The position numbers and the translations under genes are program-made. Below the pieces are notes generated by a model that was not told where the DNA came from, did no database searches, and worked only from the letters and a program-made list of their open reading frames with translations. From Oceanospirillaceae bacterium (GTDB taxonomy: Bacteria; Pseudomonadota; Gammaproteobacteria; Pseudomonadales; Balneatricaceae), in the NCBI GenBank assembly GCA_003497765.1, contig DNNY01000163.1:1-7755 (forward strand): a DNA stretch of 7,755 nt, written 5' to 3'. Numbering within the stretch: position 1 is the first letter of the stretch; the number at the start of each line of letters is the position of its first letter. This document shows positions 1-6,130 of the stretch, piece after piece.

Positions 1-303
1 TAATTCTAAAAACCAAAAGTCTATTGAGCTTTTGTTCTTAATACTAAAACGTACCCAAAAAATATCATTATCACGACTTAAGTTAGCCTTTTCTCCTATA
101 CCAGTATTAAATGCACCATCGGGTAAAGCTAGAATATCTGAAAAAGACATGGCTTGGGATGGATTCTCAGCAGAATCTACCAACCATTCGATCTTCGGTG
201 CAACATAGTATTCTGAACTGGAATCATTAATAACGAGCTGGGTAGCAAAAACATACTCGCTAACAATAAGCAAAAAAAAACTTAGCAAGTATCTTGTATT
301 CAT
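1..303 (-). CDS. N-terminal part of an exported 7TMR-DISM sensory/signalling protein (cut by the left edge)
   Basis: Translating the minus strand from the ATG at 303 gives 101 uninterrupted codons to the window edge. Residues 1-20 form a signal peptide: N-terminal Arg, a hydrophobic LLSFFLLIV core, and a likely cleavage site after VFA. Residues about 37-101 resemble the 7TMR-DISM extracellular domain 2: an IEWLVD opening, a central DILALPDGAF segment, then the FWVRFSIKN strand motif and a further strand (FWFLEL). Proteins with this periplasmic domain usually continue into seven transmembrane helices and a cytoplasmic diguanylate cyclase, histidine kinase or other output domain. That part lies outside the window, so the output is unknown. 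The domain is thought to bind carbohydrate-like or other small ligands. No strong Shine-Dalgarno precedes the ATG, but the signal peptide directly after it supports this start. The family call rests on motif recognition, not a profile search. Confidence 0.72.
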   Translation of the reverse strand, partial: MNTRYLLSFFLLIVSEYVFATQLVINDSSSEYYVAPKIEWLVDSAENPSQAMSFSDILALPDGAFNTGIGEKANLSRDNDIFWVRFSIKNKSSIDFWFLEL

Positions 304-441
304 ATTTTACTATTTATCATTTGTCAATTTATATAAGGTATAAGTTACACAAAAAGCTGCACAAAACCAGCGAAAGTTATACTTTTTATCAATATAATAC
401 AAATGGAAATCATACTCAATATGATCTAAATTTGCTATTAA

Positions 442-454
442 CCTCTTAAAGAGG
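442..454. repeat. Small perfect inverted repeat, possible operator
   Basis: CCTCTT and AAGAGG flank a single central A. The element lies about 140 bp upstream of the receptor start on the minus strand, within the region where a regulator could bind. There is no T-tract on either side, so it is unlikely to be a terminator. Its function is unknown and it may be chance in AT-rich DNA. Confidence 0.3.
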
Positions 455-544
455 ACTATTTAAAATTTGTAAAAAAAATTATTATTATTATAAATCAATA
501 TTTTAATAATTATATTAGACCAATAAAAAATATATCTTGCTCAC

Positions 545-564
545 CAGAACCAAACAGAACCAAA
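545..564. repeat. Tandem direct repeat, two copies of 10 bp
   Basis: CAGAACCAAA occurs twice back to back without a mismatch. It is the most GC-containing spot of the surrounding AT-rich stretch. Such a pair can be a replication-slippage duplication or two half-sites for a DNA-binding protein; nothing else in the window repeats it as far as I can see. Confidence 0.6.
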
Positions 565-791
565 ATTTTTTATAATTGGCAATATAGAGACCATTCAAAT
601 ACAAATATATCAAGTCATAGATATTATATTTTTCATATATATCATTATATTAAAGGTTATAACATAACAAATTAGCAACATTGAGTTTGCACAAGTGCCA
701 TTATTGTCCAAAATATTGATTCATATTTAGCGTTGGCAAAGTGTAGATGTAAATACTTTAGCTATGTGGTCACTTGTTAGCGCTGATATGA

Positions 792-807
792 GGATCAGGG
801 ATGATCC
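792..807. repeat. Perfect 6-bp inverted repeat with 4-nt loop
   Basis: GGATCA and TGATCC are separated by GGGA, so either strand could fold into a short GC-containing hairpin. No T-run follows on either strand, so it is not a typical terminator. It sits about 85 bp beyond the terminator of the tRNA unit. Role unknown. Confidence 0.4.
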
Positions 808-891
808 ACCAAACCATATTCACCTAACATTTTTTGCCAAGGTTTATTTTAAAGACGTCGAAAAAATTTGCTCGATAAGCATGCTGGAAAC

Positions 892-928
892 AAAAAAGGC
901 CGCTCAACTTTGTTGAACGGCCTTTTTT
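892..928 (-). terminator. Rho-independent terminator of the tRNA-Ala unit
   Basis: An 11-bp stem (898-908 with 912-922) closes a 3-nt loop and is flanked by six A (892-897) and six T (923-928). On the minus-strand transcript all 11 positions pair, one as a U-G wobble. On the plus-strand transcript the same position is an A-C mismatch. The hairpin is therefore better as a minus-strand terminator, matching the tRNA gene that ends 10 nt upstream on that strand. It may also stop read-through from gltX. Confidence 0.88.
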
Positions 929-937
929 GTAAAAAAT

Positions 938-1013
938 TGGTGGAGCCTAGCGGGATCGAACCGCTGACCTCAACACTGCCAGTGTTGCGCTCTCCCAGCT
1001 GAGCTAAGGCCCC
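938..1013 (-). tRNA. tRNA-Ala, anticodon GGC
   Basis: The minus strand folds into a complete 76-nt cloverleaf with an encoded CCA end. The acceptor stem GGGGCCT pairs with AGGCTCC and contains the G3-U70 wobble pair that identifies alanine tRNA to alanyl-tRNA synthetase. The D arm (GCTC/GAGC), anticodon stem CAACA/TGTTG with loop CTGGCAG (anticodon GGC), variable loop AGGTC, and T arm AGCGG-TTCGATC-CCGCT are all intact. GGC reads the alanine codons GCC and GCU. The gene has its own promoter upstream and a terminator 10 nt downstream. It lies 160 bp downstream of gltX on the same strand, so it may also be made from read-through transcripts. Confidence 0.97.
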
Positions 1014-1066
1014 ATATTTGGTATGATCAAATCACAACAATCCTACTTGTGTCCTGATGGGGGCGT

Positions 1067-1094
1067 ATTATAGAGACCTGAGGCAGGATTGCAA
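1067..1094 (-). promoter_or_regulatory. Strong sigma70 stable-RNA promoter of tRNA-Ala
   Basis: On the minus strand a -35 TTGCAA (1089-1094) and a perfect -10 TATAAT (1067-1072) are 16 bp apart. The -10 is followed by a GC-rich discriminator (ACGCCCCC). This combination of strong hexamers, short spacer and GC-rich discriminator is typical of rRNA and tRNA promoters under stringent control by ppGpp. The AT-rich stretch just upstream of the -35 (about 1097-1125) could be an UP element. Transcription would start near 1060, leaving about 45 nt of 5' leader for RNase P to remove. Confidence 0.82.
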
Positions 1095-1173
1095 GCGCTT
1101 TTGTTATAAAAAGAATTACTTTTTAATCAACAACTTCCAGCCTATGTTTAAGCTCTCTAGACCTACCTGCTTC

Positions 1174-2652
1174 CTAAAGAGTTCGATATTCTTTGTCCCA
1201 ACGTTTAGCTTCTTTCTTAGAAGGTGTTCCCATTAACTGTAATGCATGGCGCAAGCGGGCACGGCTTAGATCTGGACCTAAAATGACCATAGCGTCAAAT
1301 ACGGAGACAGAATTAGCGTTACCTGTAATGGCGACAAATAATAATGCAAATAAGTCTTTAGGCTTTATTTCCATGCTTTGCGCCATACTTTTACAGATAG
1401 CGAAAATATCGTCTTTATTCCAGCTAGGCAAAGCCTCTAAGTGCCATAAAGTGAATTGCAAAGTTTTGCGCAGGAGATCATTATCAACCTTAGGGTTGGC
1501 TAGGTCATTAGCACTGATATCCGGCATACCGGAAAGAAAAAAACCAGCTAGTGAGATAACATCACTAAATTTTTCAACTCTAGGCTTAATTAACGGCACA
1601 ACTGGGGCTAAATAATCACTATTGACGGCCCAGGTTTGCATGCGCTGCATAAATTCTGCGTCACTTATGTCTTCACGTAACCACATACCATTGAGCCAAG
1701 AGAGTTTCTCTTGATCGAAAATAGGCCCACCTAAAGACACACGCTGAATATCAAAATTTTCAAACATTTCCTGGCGAGTAAATTTTTCTCGCTCATCAGG
1801 CATAGACCACCCCATCCGACCAAGGTAGTTCAGCATCGCCTCTGGCAAGAAGCCCATACGTTGGTAGTACAAAATACTAGTAGGATTTTTACGCTTACTT
1901 AGCTTGCTTTTATCGGGGTTACGCAATAATGGCAGATGGCATAGCTCAGGCATGTCCCAGCCGAAATACTGATATAGCAAGATATGTTTGGGAGCTGAGT
2001 TTATCCACTCTTCTCCCCTTAATACATGAGTAATACCCATTAAGTGATCGTCAACCACATTGGCAAGATGATAAGTAGGCATGCCATCATTTTTAAGCAA
2101 TACCTGCATATCCACTTGTGACCATTCGATCTCAATCTCACCCCGCAGCATATCATTAAATTTGCAACTACCTTGGCTTGGAATTTTCATCCGAATAACA
2201 TAAGGATCACCAGCATCTAACCGAGCCTGCACTTCCTCTGGTGATAAGTCTAAGCCACGGCCGTCATAACCTATTGGTAGCTTATTTTCTGTTTGATAGC
2301 GACGCAGCTCATCCAATTCTTCTGAGGTAGCAAAACAATAAAAAGCATGACCATTACGCACCAACTGTTCCGCATAGTCTTGGTAGATGCTACCGCGTTC
2401 ACTCTGCCGATAAGGGCCGTGTGGACCACCTACATCTGGACCCTCTGCCCATTCAATCCCCAACCAGCGGAGGGAATCCAAAATGGCTTGTTCCGACTCA
2501 GGAGTACTTCGTTGCTGATCCGTATCTTCTATACGCAGAATAAATTCACCACCATGCTGGCGGGCAAAAGCCAGATTAAATAAGGCAATATAGGCAGTGC
2601 CTAAATGGGGATCACCCGTGGGTGATGGTGCAATACGTGTACGAACAGTCAT
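1174..2652 (-). CDS. gltX: Glutamate-tRNA ligase (glutamyl-tRNA synthetase)
   Basis: A cytoplasmic class I aminoacyl-tRNA synthetase that attaches glutamate to tRNA-Glu using ATP. The 492-residue product has the usual bacterial length. The Rossmann-fold catalytic core starts at once with RIAPSPTG, then the HIGH-type motif HLGT at residues 16-19. The class I KMSKS-type loop is KLSKR at 250-254. LRIEDTD near 39-45 and GEEWI near 213-217 are typical GluRS blocks, and the rest is the helical anticodon-binding region. The sequence resembles Pseudomonas-type GluRS. At least part of the zinc site of E. coli GluRS is missing: Cys106 is followed by Phe-Ala rather than x-Cys, and no later Cys/His pair is evident. 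An in-frame ATG at 2685 would add 11 residues, but it lies inside the -10 box of the promoter, so 2652 is the better start. The Shine-Dalgarno is weak (TAAAG). Confidence 0.96.
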   Translation of the reverse strand: MTVRTRIAPSPTGDPHLGTAYIALFNLAFARQHGGEFILRIEDTDQQRSTPESEQAILDSLRWLGIEWAEGPDVGGPHGPYRQSERGSIYQDYAEQLVRNGHAFYCFATSEELDELRRYQTENKLPIGYDGRGLDLSPEEVQARLDAGDPYVIRMKIPSQGSCKFNDMLRGEIEIEWSQVDMQVLLKNDGMPTYHLANVVDDHLMGITHVLRGEEWINSAPKHILLYQYFGWDMPELCHLPLLRNPDKSKLSKRKNPTSILYYQRMGFLPEAMLNYLGRMGWSMPDEREKFTRQEMFENFDIQRVSLGGPIFDQEKLSWLNGMWLREDISDAEFMQRMQTWAVNSDYLAPVVPLIKPRVEKFSDVISLAGFFLSGMPDISANDLANPKVDNDLLRKTLQFTLWHLEALPSWNKDDIFAICKSMAQSMEIKPKDLFALLFVAITGNANSVSVFDAMVILGPDLSRARLRHALQLMGTPSKKEAKRWDKEYRTL

Positions 2653-2683
2653 GGTAAGCTTTAAGACAATTACGAAAAGCGGC

Positions 2684-2712
2684 ATTATACCCCTTCGAGG
2701 TCAGGTGATAAA
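2684..2712 (-). promoter_or_regulatory. Probable sigma70 promoter of gltX
   Basis: On the minus strand a perfect -10 TATAAT (2684-2689) is preceded by a 17-bp spacer and a weak -35 TTTATC (2707-2712). It lies between the fhs terminator and the gltX start, which is where gltX needs a promoter. Transcription would begin near 2677, giving a leader of about 25 nt. The position excludes the upstream in-frame ATG at 2685 as a start codon. Confidence 0.65.
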
Positions 2713-2736
2713 GCAACACTGAAACTGACAAACAAT

Positions 2737-2767
2737 AAAAAAACCGCCTATAAAGGCGGCTTTTTTT
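2737..2767 (-). terminator. Rho-independent terminator of fhs
   Basis: The minus strand reads a stem GCCGCC/GGCGGT (2755-2760 with 2743-2748, last pair G-U) around a 6-nt loop, followed by seven T (complement of 2737-2743) and preceded by seven A. It begins 27 nt after the fhs stop codon. It separates fhs from gltX, which is transcribed in the same direction from its own promoter just beyond. Confidence 0.9.
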
Positions 2768-2793
2768 AGATTTATCAGGGATTTTTTGGTGGC

Positions 2794-4476
2794 CTAGAAC
2801 AAACCCACAATATCACCATTATCATCAATGTCGATTACTTCCGCAGCCGGCTTTTTGGGCAAGCCAGGCATCGTCATTACGTCACCGGCTAGAACCACAA
2901 TAAAACCAGCACCAGCAGATAAACGCACCTCACGTAATGGCACATCAAAACCTTCTGGTCGACCTTTTAAAGCTGGGTCAGTAGAAAAAGAATATTGCGT
3001 TTTCGCCATGCAAATGGGTAATTTACCGTAACCATCTTTCTCTAATGCAGCGATGCGATTGCGGAGCTTTTGATCAGCCATAATATCGTTAGCACCATAG
3101 ATCTTTTGGCATACCGTTTTGATCTTATCCCAGAGAGACATATCTTCTTCATATAAGAAATTAAAATCAGGTTTATGGTTTTCAACCAAATTAACTACGG
3201 CTTCGGCCAGCTTAGTAGCACCTGCACCACCATGCTCCCAGTGCTCTGCTTCAACTACTTGCACACCGAGATATTCACATTTATCTTGCACCGTTTGCAC
3301 TTCCATGGGTGTGTCAGTAACAAATTTATTAACTGCCACAACCACAGGCAAACCGAACTGATGGATATTTTCTATATGTTTCTTTAGATTCTCTACACCA
3401 GCAGCCACTGCTGCTTGATTTTCTTGGTTCACATTAGCTAAAGCAACACCGCCGTGCAGCTTGAGCGCACGTATAGTCGCTACAATAACCACCGCATCGG
3501 GAGCAATACCGGCTTTCCGACATTTGATATCAAGAAATTTCTCGGCACCTAAATCAGCACCAAAGCCGGCTTCGGTCACCGTGTAATCACTTAGCTTCAT
3601 TGACAACTTGGTCGCCGAAACAGAGTTACAGCCATGGGCTATATTGGCAAACGGACCACCATGCACAAACGCTGGAGTATGCTCCAAAGTTTGTACCAGA
3701 TTTGGACTAAAGGCATCTTTCAAAAGCACGGTCATAGCACCATGAACTTTTAAATCTGCAGCAGTAACTGGAGCTTGGTCATAGGTATAACCAATAACAA
3801 TGGCGCCTAGTTTCTGTTTTAACTCTTGGAGGCTATTAGCCAGACAAAAAATCGCCATAACCTCGGAAGCAACAGTAATATCAAAACCAGTCTCACGAGG
3901 CACACCATGAGCAGGCCCACCCAAGCCAATATTGACATTTCGCAGGGAACGGTCATTCATATCCATAACCCGCTTCCATTCAATGCGACGTGGATCAATT
4001 TTCAGGGCATTGCCCTGCTGTAGATGGTTATCAATGGCAGCAGATAGCAAGTTATGGGCCAGACCAATAGCGTGAAAGTCACCAGTAAAGTGCAAGTTAA
4101 TATCTTCCATGGGAACAACTTGTGAATAACCACCACCCGCAGCACCACCTTTAATACCAAAACAAGGCCCCAAAGAAGGCTCTCGTAAACACACAGTTGC
4201 TTGCTTACCGATACGATTTAGGGCATCTCCTAAGCCAATAGTGGTAGTGGTTTTACCCTCACCTGCTGGCGTTGGGTTGATGGCTGTAACCAGAATTAAT
4301 TTTCCGTTATCACGGTGTTGCACACTACTGATAAATTCAGGGCTAATTTTAGCCTTAATCTTGCCGTACTGCTCTAGATCATCAGCGGTAATGTTTAGCT
4401 TTGCAGCGACTTCTACAATGGGGCGTTTTTCAGCAGCGCGGGCTATTTCTATATCGGAAAGATAAGTCTTAGACAT
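2794..4476 (-). CDS. fhs: Formate-tetrahydrofolate ligase (10-formyl-THF synthetase)
   Basis: Catalyses ATP + formate + tetrahydrofolate to 10-formyl-THF + ADP + phosphate in the cytoplasm, feeding formate into the one-carbon pool for purine and formyl-Met-tRNA synthesis. The 560-residue length fits the family. Visible signatures in order: the P-loop-like nucleotide site [12 protein letters not shown] (68-79), the first family signature [11 protein letters not shown] (107-117), and the second, [12 protein letters not shown] (332-343). No break or frameshift is seen. The ATG at 4476 is preceded by AAGG at a good distance (about 9 nt), and the N-terminus begins as expected for the family ([15 protein letters not shown]). 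The gene is a single unit: a strong terminator follows and the upstream neighbour is divergent. No folD or other folate gene is in the window, so the partner cyclohydrolase/dehydrogenase must be elsewhere. Confidence 0.97.
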   Translation of the reverse strand: MSKTYLSDIEIARAAEKRPIVEVAAKLNITADDLEQYGKIKAKISPEFISSVQHRDNGKLILVTAINPTPAGEGKTTTTIGLGDALNRIGKQATVCLREPSLGPCFGIKGGAAGGGYSQVVPMEDINLHFTGDFHAIGLAHNLLSAAIDNHLQQGNALKIDPRRIEWKRVMDMNDRSLRNVNIGLGGPAHGVPRETGFDITVASEVMAIFCLANSLQELKQKLGAIVIGYTYDQAPVTAADLKVHGAMTVLLKDAFSPNLVQTLEHTPAFVHGGPFANIAHGCNSVSATKLSMKLSDYTVTEAGFGADLGAEKFLDIKCRKAGIAPDAVVIVATIRALKLHGGVALANVNQENQAAVAAGVENLKKHIENIHQFGLPVVVAVNKFVTDTPMEVQTVQDKCEYLGVQVVEAEHWEHGGAGATKLAEAVVNLVENHKPDFNFLYEEDMSLWDKIKTVCQKIYGANDIMADQKLRNRIAALEKDGYGKLPICMAKTQYSFSTDPALKGRPEGFDVPLREVRLSAGAGFIVVLAGDVMTMPGLPKKPAAEVIDIDDNGDIVGLF

Positions 4477-4553
4477 AATCGTACCTTGTGAATTTGGGGT
4501 TTAACACGCTATTTGCAAAACAGCTTTACAACTTAGCGTTTTATTGGGGTCGC

Positions 4554-4582
4554 ACTATACGCCTTTGCAACCACACTACATA
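4554..4582 (-). promoter_or_regulatory. Candidate fhs promoter
   Basis: On the minus strand TATAGT (4554-4559) is a good -10 with a GC-rich discriminator (GCGACCCC). The hexamer 17 bp upstream (TATGTA, 4577-4582) matches the -35 consensus poorly. Transcription from it would give a leader of about 70 nt before fhs. This is the best candidate seen, but it may depend on an activator or be wrong. Confidence 0.35.
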
Positions 4583-4944
4583 CTTAAAAACGACACCAGC
4601 TTAGCCTTGTTCGCTATTAAAATTAAACATTCAAGAAACCTTAAACCATAACATTTCCTTTAGGAAAAGGATTTCTTATAAGTCACTATTTATCCTATAA
4701 AATCAATAAAACAGCACACTAATCATTATTCTAACAGACCCTTGTTTAACCCGTAAGCGTCAATTTAATGGCGTTTGATATCAAGTTGTAACTAAGCACC
4801 TTCAGGCATAGTTAGCTAAAAATAAAGTTGATTAATTACCGCATTGATTGTTTGCAGCTCATCTCAGTACGGTTGCCTTAATCACTTTATATTAATTAGG
4901 GTTACTAGTCTTAAAAGGATTCCACCAAGCATTAAATTAGCAGT

Positions 4945-4948
4945 GAGG
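4945..4948 (+). promoter_or_regulatory. Ribosome binding site deciding the acyl-CoA dehydrogenase start
   Basis: GAGG lies 2 nt before the ATG at 4951 and 8 nt before the in-frame ATG at 4957. Two nucleotides are too few for efficient initiation and eight are near optimal, so the second ATG is preferred. The resulting N-terminus, MEFSLSNEQQ, also fits the family better. Confidence 0.6.
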
Positions 4949-4956
4949 TTATGACT

Positions 4957-6123
4957 ATGGAATTTAGCTTAAGTAATGAGCAACAAATGATTATAGATAC
5001 CGTTAAAGCATTTGTTGAACAGGAGCTATACCCTCATGAAGCTGAAGTGGAAAAAGTGGGACAAATTAGCCCCGCATGCCACAAACGAATTAAGGCTAAA
5101 GCCATAGAGATGGGTCTCTATGCCGCCAATATGCCTGAAGAATATGGCGGTGCTGGCCTAGACACAATGACTTTAACCTTAATGGAAAGAGAACTTGGTC
5201 GAGCTAACTTTGGCCTACAATATATTGTTGCCCGCCCCTCTAATATTCTTCTTGCCTGCAAACATGAGCAAGTGACAAATTATTTGCTGCCAACCATACG
5301 TGGAGAAAAGCTTGAATGTTTAGCCATGACTGAACCCAATGCCGGCTCTGATGTGCGCTCCATGCAGTGCCGAGCCGAACGTGATGGTGACCATTATACT
5401 TTAAATGGCACCAAGCATTTTATTAGTCATGCCGATATCGCTGATTATGTGATTTTATTTGCTGCATCAGGAGTGGAGGAAACGAGCCGCGGGCCAAAAA
5501 AGAAAATCACCAGTTTTCTGGTTGATAAAGGTACTCCAGGTTTTACTGTCGAGCCGGGTTACAATAGTGTCTCCCACCGTGGTTATCACAACGCTATATT
5601 AAACTTTGATAATTGTCGAATTCATAAATCCCAAATACTTGGCGAAGAACACAAAGGCTTTGATGTTGCCAATAAGTGGTTAGGTGCAACCCGTCTATCC
5701 GTTGCCGCTATGTGTTTAGGGCGTGCTGAACGGGCCTTAGAAATTGCTACTGAATGGGCAGCTACTCGAAAACAGTTTGGTAAAGCTATCAGTCAATTCC
5801 AAGGTGTATCCTTTAAGCTAGCTGATATGGCTACAGAGCTGAAAGCAGCTGAGCTACTAACCCTTCACGCTGCATGGAAAGATACAAAAGATCAAATGAC
5901 CGATGCTGATGCCGCCATGGCAAAGCTGAAATCATCAGAAATGCTGGCAATGGTCTCTGATGAAGCCATTCAAATTCTAGGTGGTATGGGACTGATGGAT
6001 GAATTACCCCTGGAACGCATTTGGCGAGATCATAGAGTGGAGCGTATATGGGATGGCACGAGTGAAATACAACGTCATATTATTTCTCGGTCTATGTTAC
6101 GACCATTAGAAAATCAGATCTAA
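4957..6123 (+). CDS. Acyl-CoA dehydrogenase (CaiA-like family), substrate unknown
   Basis: A soluble FAD-dependent enzyme that oxidises an acyl-CoA to its trans-2-enoyl-CoA, passing electrons to electron-transfer flavoprotein. The 388 residues span a full family member: helical N-terminal domain, beta domain with signature AMTEPNAGSD (123-132), and helical C-terminal domain with the FAD-contacting RKQFGK (271-276) and second signature from QILGGMG to WRD (339-358). The usual catalytic Glu in the YEGT motif is replaced: the sequence reads WDGTSEIQ, with Asp366. The alternative helix position used by isovaleryl-CoA dehydrogenase holds ATR, as in medium-chain enzymes, so Asp366 is the probable base. 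An ATG at 4951 would add Met-Thr but is too close to the GAGG. The next gene, an NDP-forming acyl-CoA synthetase, starts 7 nt after the stop, so the two are almost certainly co-transcribed. Chain length and substrate cannot be told from sequence. Confidence 0.9.
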   Translation: MEFSLSNEQQMIIDTVKAFVEQELYPHEAEVEKVGQISPACHKRIKAKAIEMGLYAANMPEEYGGAGLDTMTLTLMERELGRANFGLQYIVARPSNILLACKHEQVTNYLLPTIRGEKLECLAMTEPNAGSDVRSMQCRAERDGDHYTLNGTKHFISHADIADYVILFAASGVEETSRGPKKKITSFLVDKGTPGFTVEPGYNSVSHRGYHNAILNFDNCRIHKSQILGEEHKGFDVANKWLGATRLSVAAMCLGRAERALEIATEWAATRKQFGKAISQFQGVSFKLADMATELKAAELLTLHAAWKDTKDQMTDADAAMAKLKSSEMLAMVSDEAIQILGGMGLMDELPLERIWRDHRVERIWDGTSEIQRHIISRSMLRPLENQI

Positions 6124-6130
6124 AACGAGC

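Larger units (their letters stand above)
304..891. other. AT-rich intergenic region without a recognisable gene
   Basis: This 588-bp stretch separates the DISM receptor gene from the tRNA-Ala terminator. By hand count, 421-660 has 46 G or C in 240 bases (about 19%), far below the flanking genes; 680-890 is less extreme. The longest reading frame I found is a 50-codon ATG-to-TGA frame at 764-916 (plus) without a ribosome binding site, running into the opposite-strand terminator; I do not call it a gene. The promoter of the receptor gene should lie in the left part on the minus strand, but the AT richness gives too many -10-like hexamers to choose one. A tandem repeat and two inverted repeats are listed separately. 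Confidence 0.6.
4477..4950. other. Divergent intergenic region between fhs and the acyl-CoA dehydrogenase operon
   Basis: These 474 bp must contain both divergent promoters. I find no reading frame of useful length and no tRNA-like or riboswitch-like fold. Notable sequence: a perfect 10-bp palindrome TTGATATCAA at 4775-4784 and a small inverted repeat TTTCC/GGAAA at 4654-4667, either of which could be an operator. A -10-like TATATT lies near 4889-4894 on the plus strand, but no matching -35 is found, so I do not call a promoter for the plus-strand operon. Confidence 0.5.

Noticed and set aside
299..327. TTGACA (322-327) and TATGAA (299-304) with 17-bp spacing on the minus strand, promoter-like
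   Set aside because: The -10 would overlap the ATG of the receptor gene, so transcription would start inside the coding region and lose the signal peptide.
938..1013. Integration (att) site at the tRNA-Ala 3' end
   Set aside because: I found no second copy of the tRNA 3' end in the window and no integrase or phage gene nearby.
1108..1124. AAAAAG/CTTTTT hairpin as a gltX terminator
   Set aside because: The stem has one G-C pair and no separate T-run. Its place just upstream of the tRNA -35 fits an AT-rich UP element better.
1193..1615. A 140-codon plus-strand frame opposite gltX
   Set aside because: It is antisense to the C-terminal part of a clearly functional gltX, and no motif or ribosome binding site supports it.
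2653..2685. Upstream ATG giving an 11-residue longer GltX
   Set aside because: The ATG overlaps the TATAAT of the gltX promoter, and the extra residues are absent from the family's usual N-terminus.
4477..4570. Glycine or tetrahydrofolate riboswitch upstream of fhs
   Set aside because: The likely leader is only about 70 nt and I see none of the conserved aptamer cores or an anti-terminator arrangement.
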